From an uncultured Succinivibrio sp. (GTDB lineage: Bacteria; Pseudomonadota; Gammaproteobacteria; Enterobacterales; Succinivibrionaceae): DNA of 5,630 bases. Shown here one piece after another: positions 5,388 through 5,630 of the stretch; the first letter of the stretch is position 1; every line of letters starts with the position of its first letter. The stretch spans positions 1-5,630 of the forward strand of contig CACYBT010000346.1 in assembly GCA_902772715.1 (NCBI GenBank), read 5' to 3'. The translations under genes and the position numbers were made by a program. Under the pieces are notes generated by a model. That model had not been told where the DNA came from. It saw only the letters and a program-made list of their open reading frames with translations, and searched no databases.

Positions 5388-5630
5388 ATGGCAGAGAACC
5401 GAGTGATTGTTGCCTTAGATTATGATAATGAGGCTGCTTGTCTTGATTTTGTTAAGAAAGTATCTCCTAGTTTATGCCGTCTTAAGATTGGTAAAGAGAT
5501 GTTTACCGCCTTCGGTCCTGCACTTGTGGAAAAACTTACCGACAGGGGATTTGAGATTTTTTTGGATTTGAAATATCACGATATTCCCAACACTGTAAAA
5601 AAAGCTATTCTAAAAGCCGTAAAACTTGGC
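5388..5630 (+). CDS. pyrF: Orotidine 5'-phosphate decarboxylase (partial, 3' end outside window)
   Basis: PyrF decarboxylates OMP to UMP, the last step of de novo pyrimidine synthesis, in the cytoplasm. Only the first 81 codons are present and the frame is open to the window edge. ALDYDN supplies the substrate-contacting D11, RLKIGKEMFT carries K33, and FLDLKYHDIPNTV holds the catalytic D60-x-K62-x-x-D65 triad of the beta-barrel enzyme. GGAG at 5378-5381, inside the end of lapB, lies six bases before the ATG, and only one base separates the genes, so it is cotranscribed with lapAB. The same lapB-pyrF adjacency is found in E. coli. Confidence 0.96.
   Translation, partial: MAENRVIVALDYDNEAACLDFVKKVSPSLCRLKIGKEMFTAFGPALVEKLTDRGFEIFLDLKYHDIPNTVKKAILKAVKLG

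Overview
The window is a conserved housekeeping block of a low-GC gammaproteobacterium. All genes lie on the + strand in the order cmk, rpsA, ihfB, lapA, lapB, pyrF (the last cut by the window end). This order is known from Haemophilus-, Vibrio- and Pseudomonas-like genomes; in E. coli it is split into cmk-rpsA-ihfB and lapA-lapB-pyrF. The proteins are close in length and motif to the E. coli ones (Cmk 227 aa, S1 557, IhfB 95, LapA 106, LapB 385). AT-rich spacers and IS200/IS605-type debris would fit a host-associated anaerobe such as the Succinivibrionaceae, but that assignment is inference.

Layout. Positions 1-586 hold no convincing gene: a strong hairpin at 45-64 resembling an IS200/IS605 end, a possible 30-codon minus-strand ORF, an AT-rich stretch with an IS-end-like motif near 343-363, then a probable cmk promoter. 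cmk (587-1270) is followed by an 84-nt gap with a good -10 box over the cmk stop, two hairpins and no Shine-Dalgarno before rpsA (1355-3028); this looks like the S1-autoregulated leader known in E. coli. A 12-bp hairpin terminator ends rpsA. ihfB (3278-3565) has its own promoter-like sequence and a clear ribosome binding site.

The most unusual part is 3566-3908, between ihfB and lapA. Its 3' part reads as a TnpB-less IS200/IS605 (IS1341-like) remnant or MITE-like derivative: a small left hairpin, a promoter-like TTGTAT-17-TATAAT, a peptide resembling a TnpB C-terminus, a chain of hairpins like an omega RNA (reRNA), a perfect 17-bp tandem duplication, and a right-end hairpin closing in GGATGTCAA. 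It points in the same direction as lapA and may supply the promoter for lapA-lapB-pyrF.

How the genes work together: Cmk recycles CMP/dCMP and PyrF completes UMP synthesis (pyrimidine supply); S1 recruits mRNA to the 30S subunit; IHF-beta forms the DNA-bending heterodimer; LapA/LapB are inner-membrane proteins that tune LpxC turnover and lipopolysaccharide assembly. lapA and lapB overlap by one base and pyrF follows lapB by one base, so these three form one translationally linked unit.
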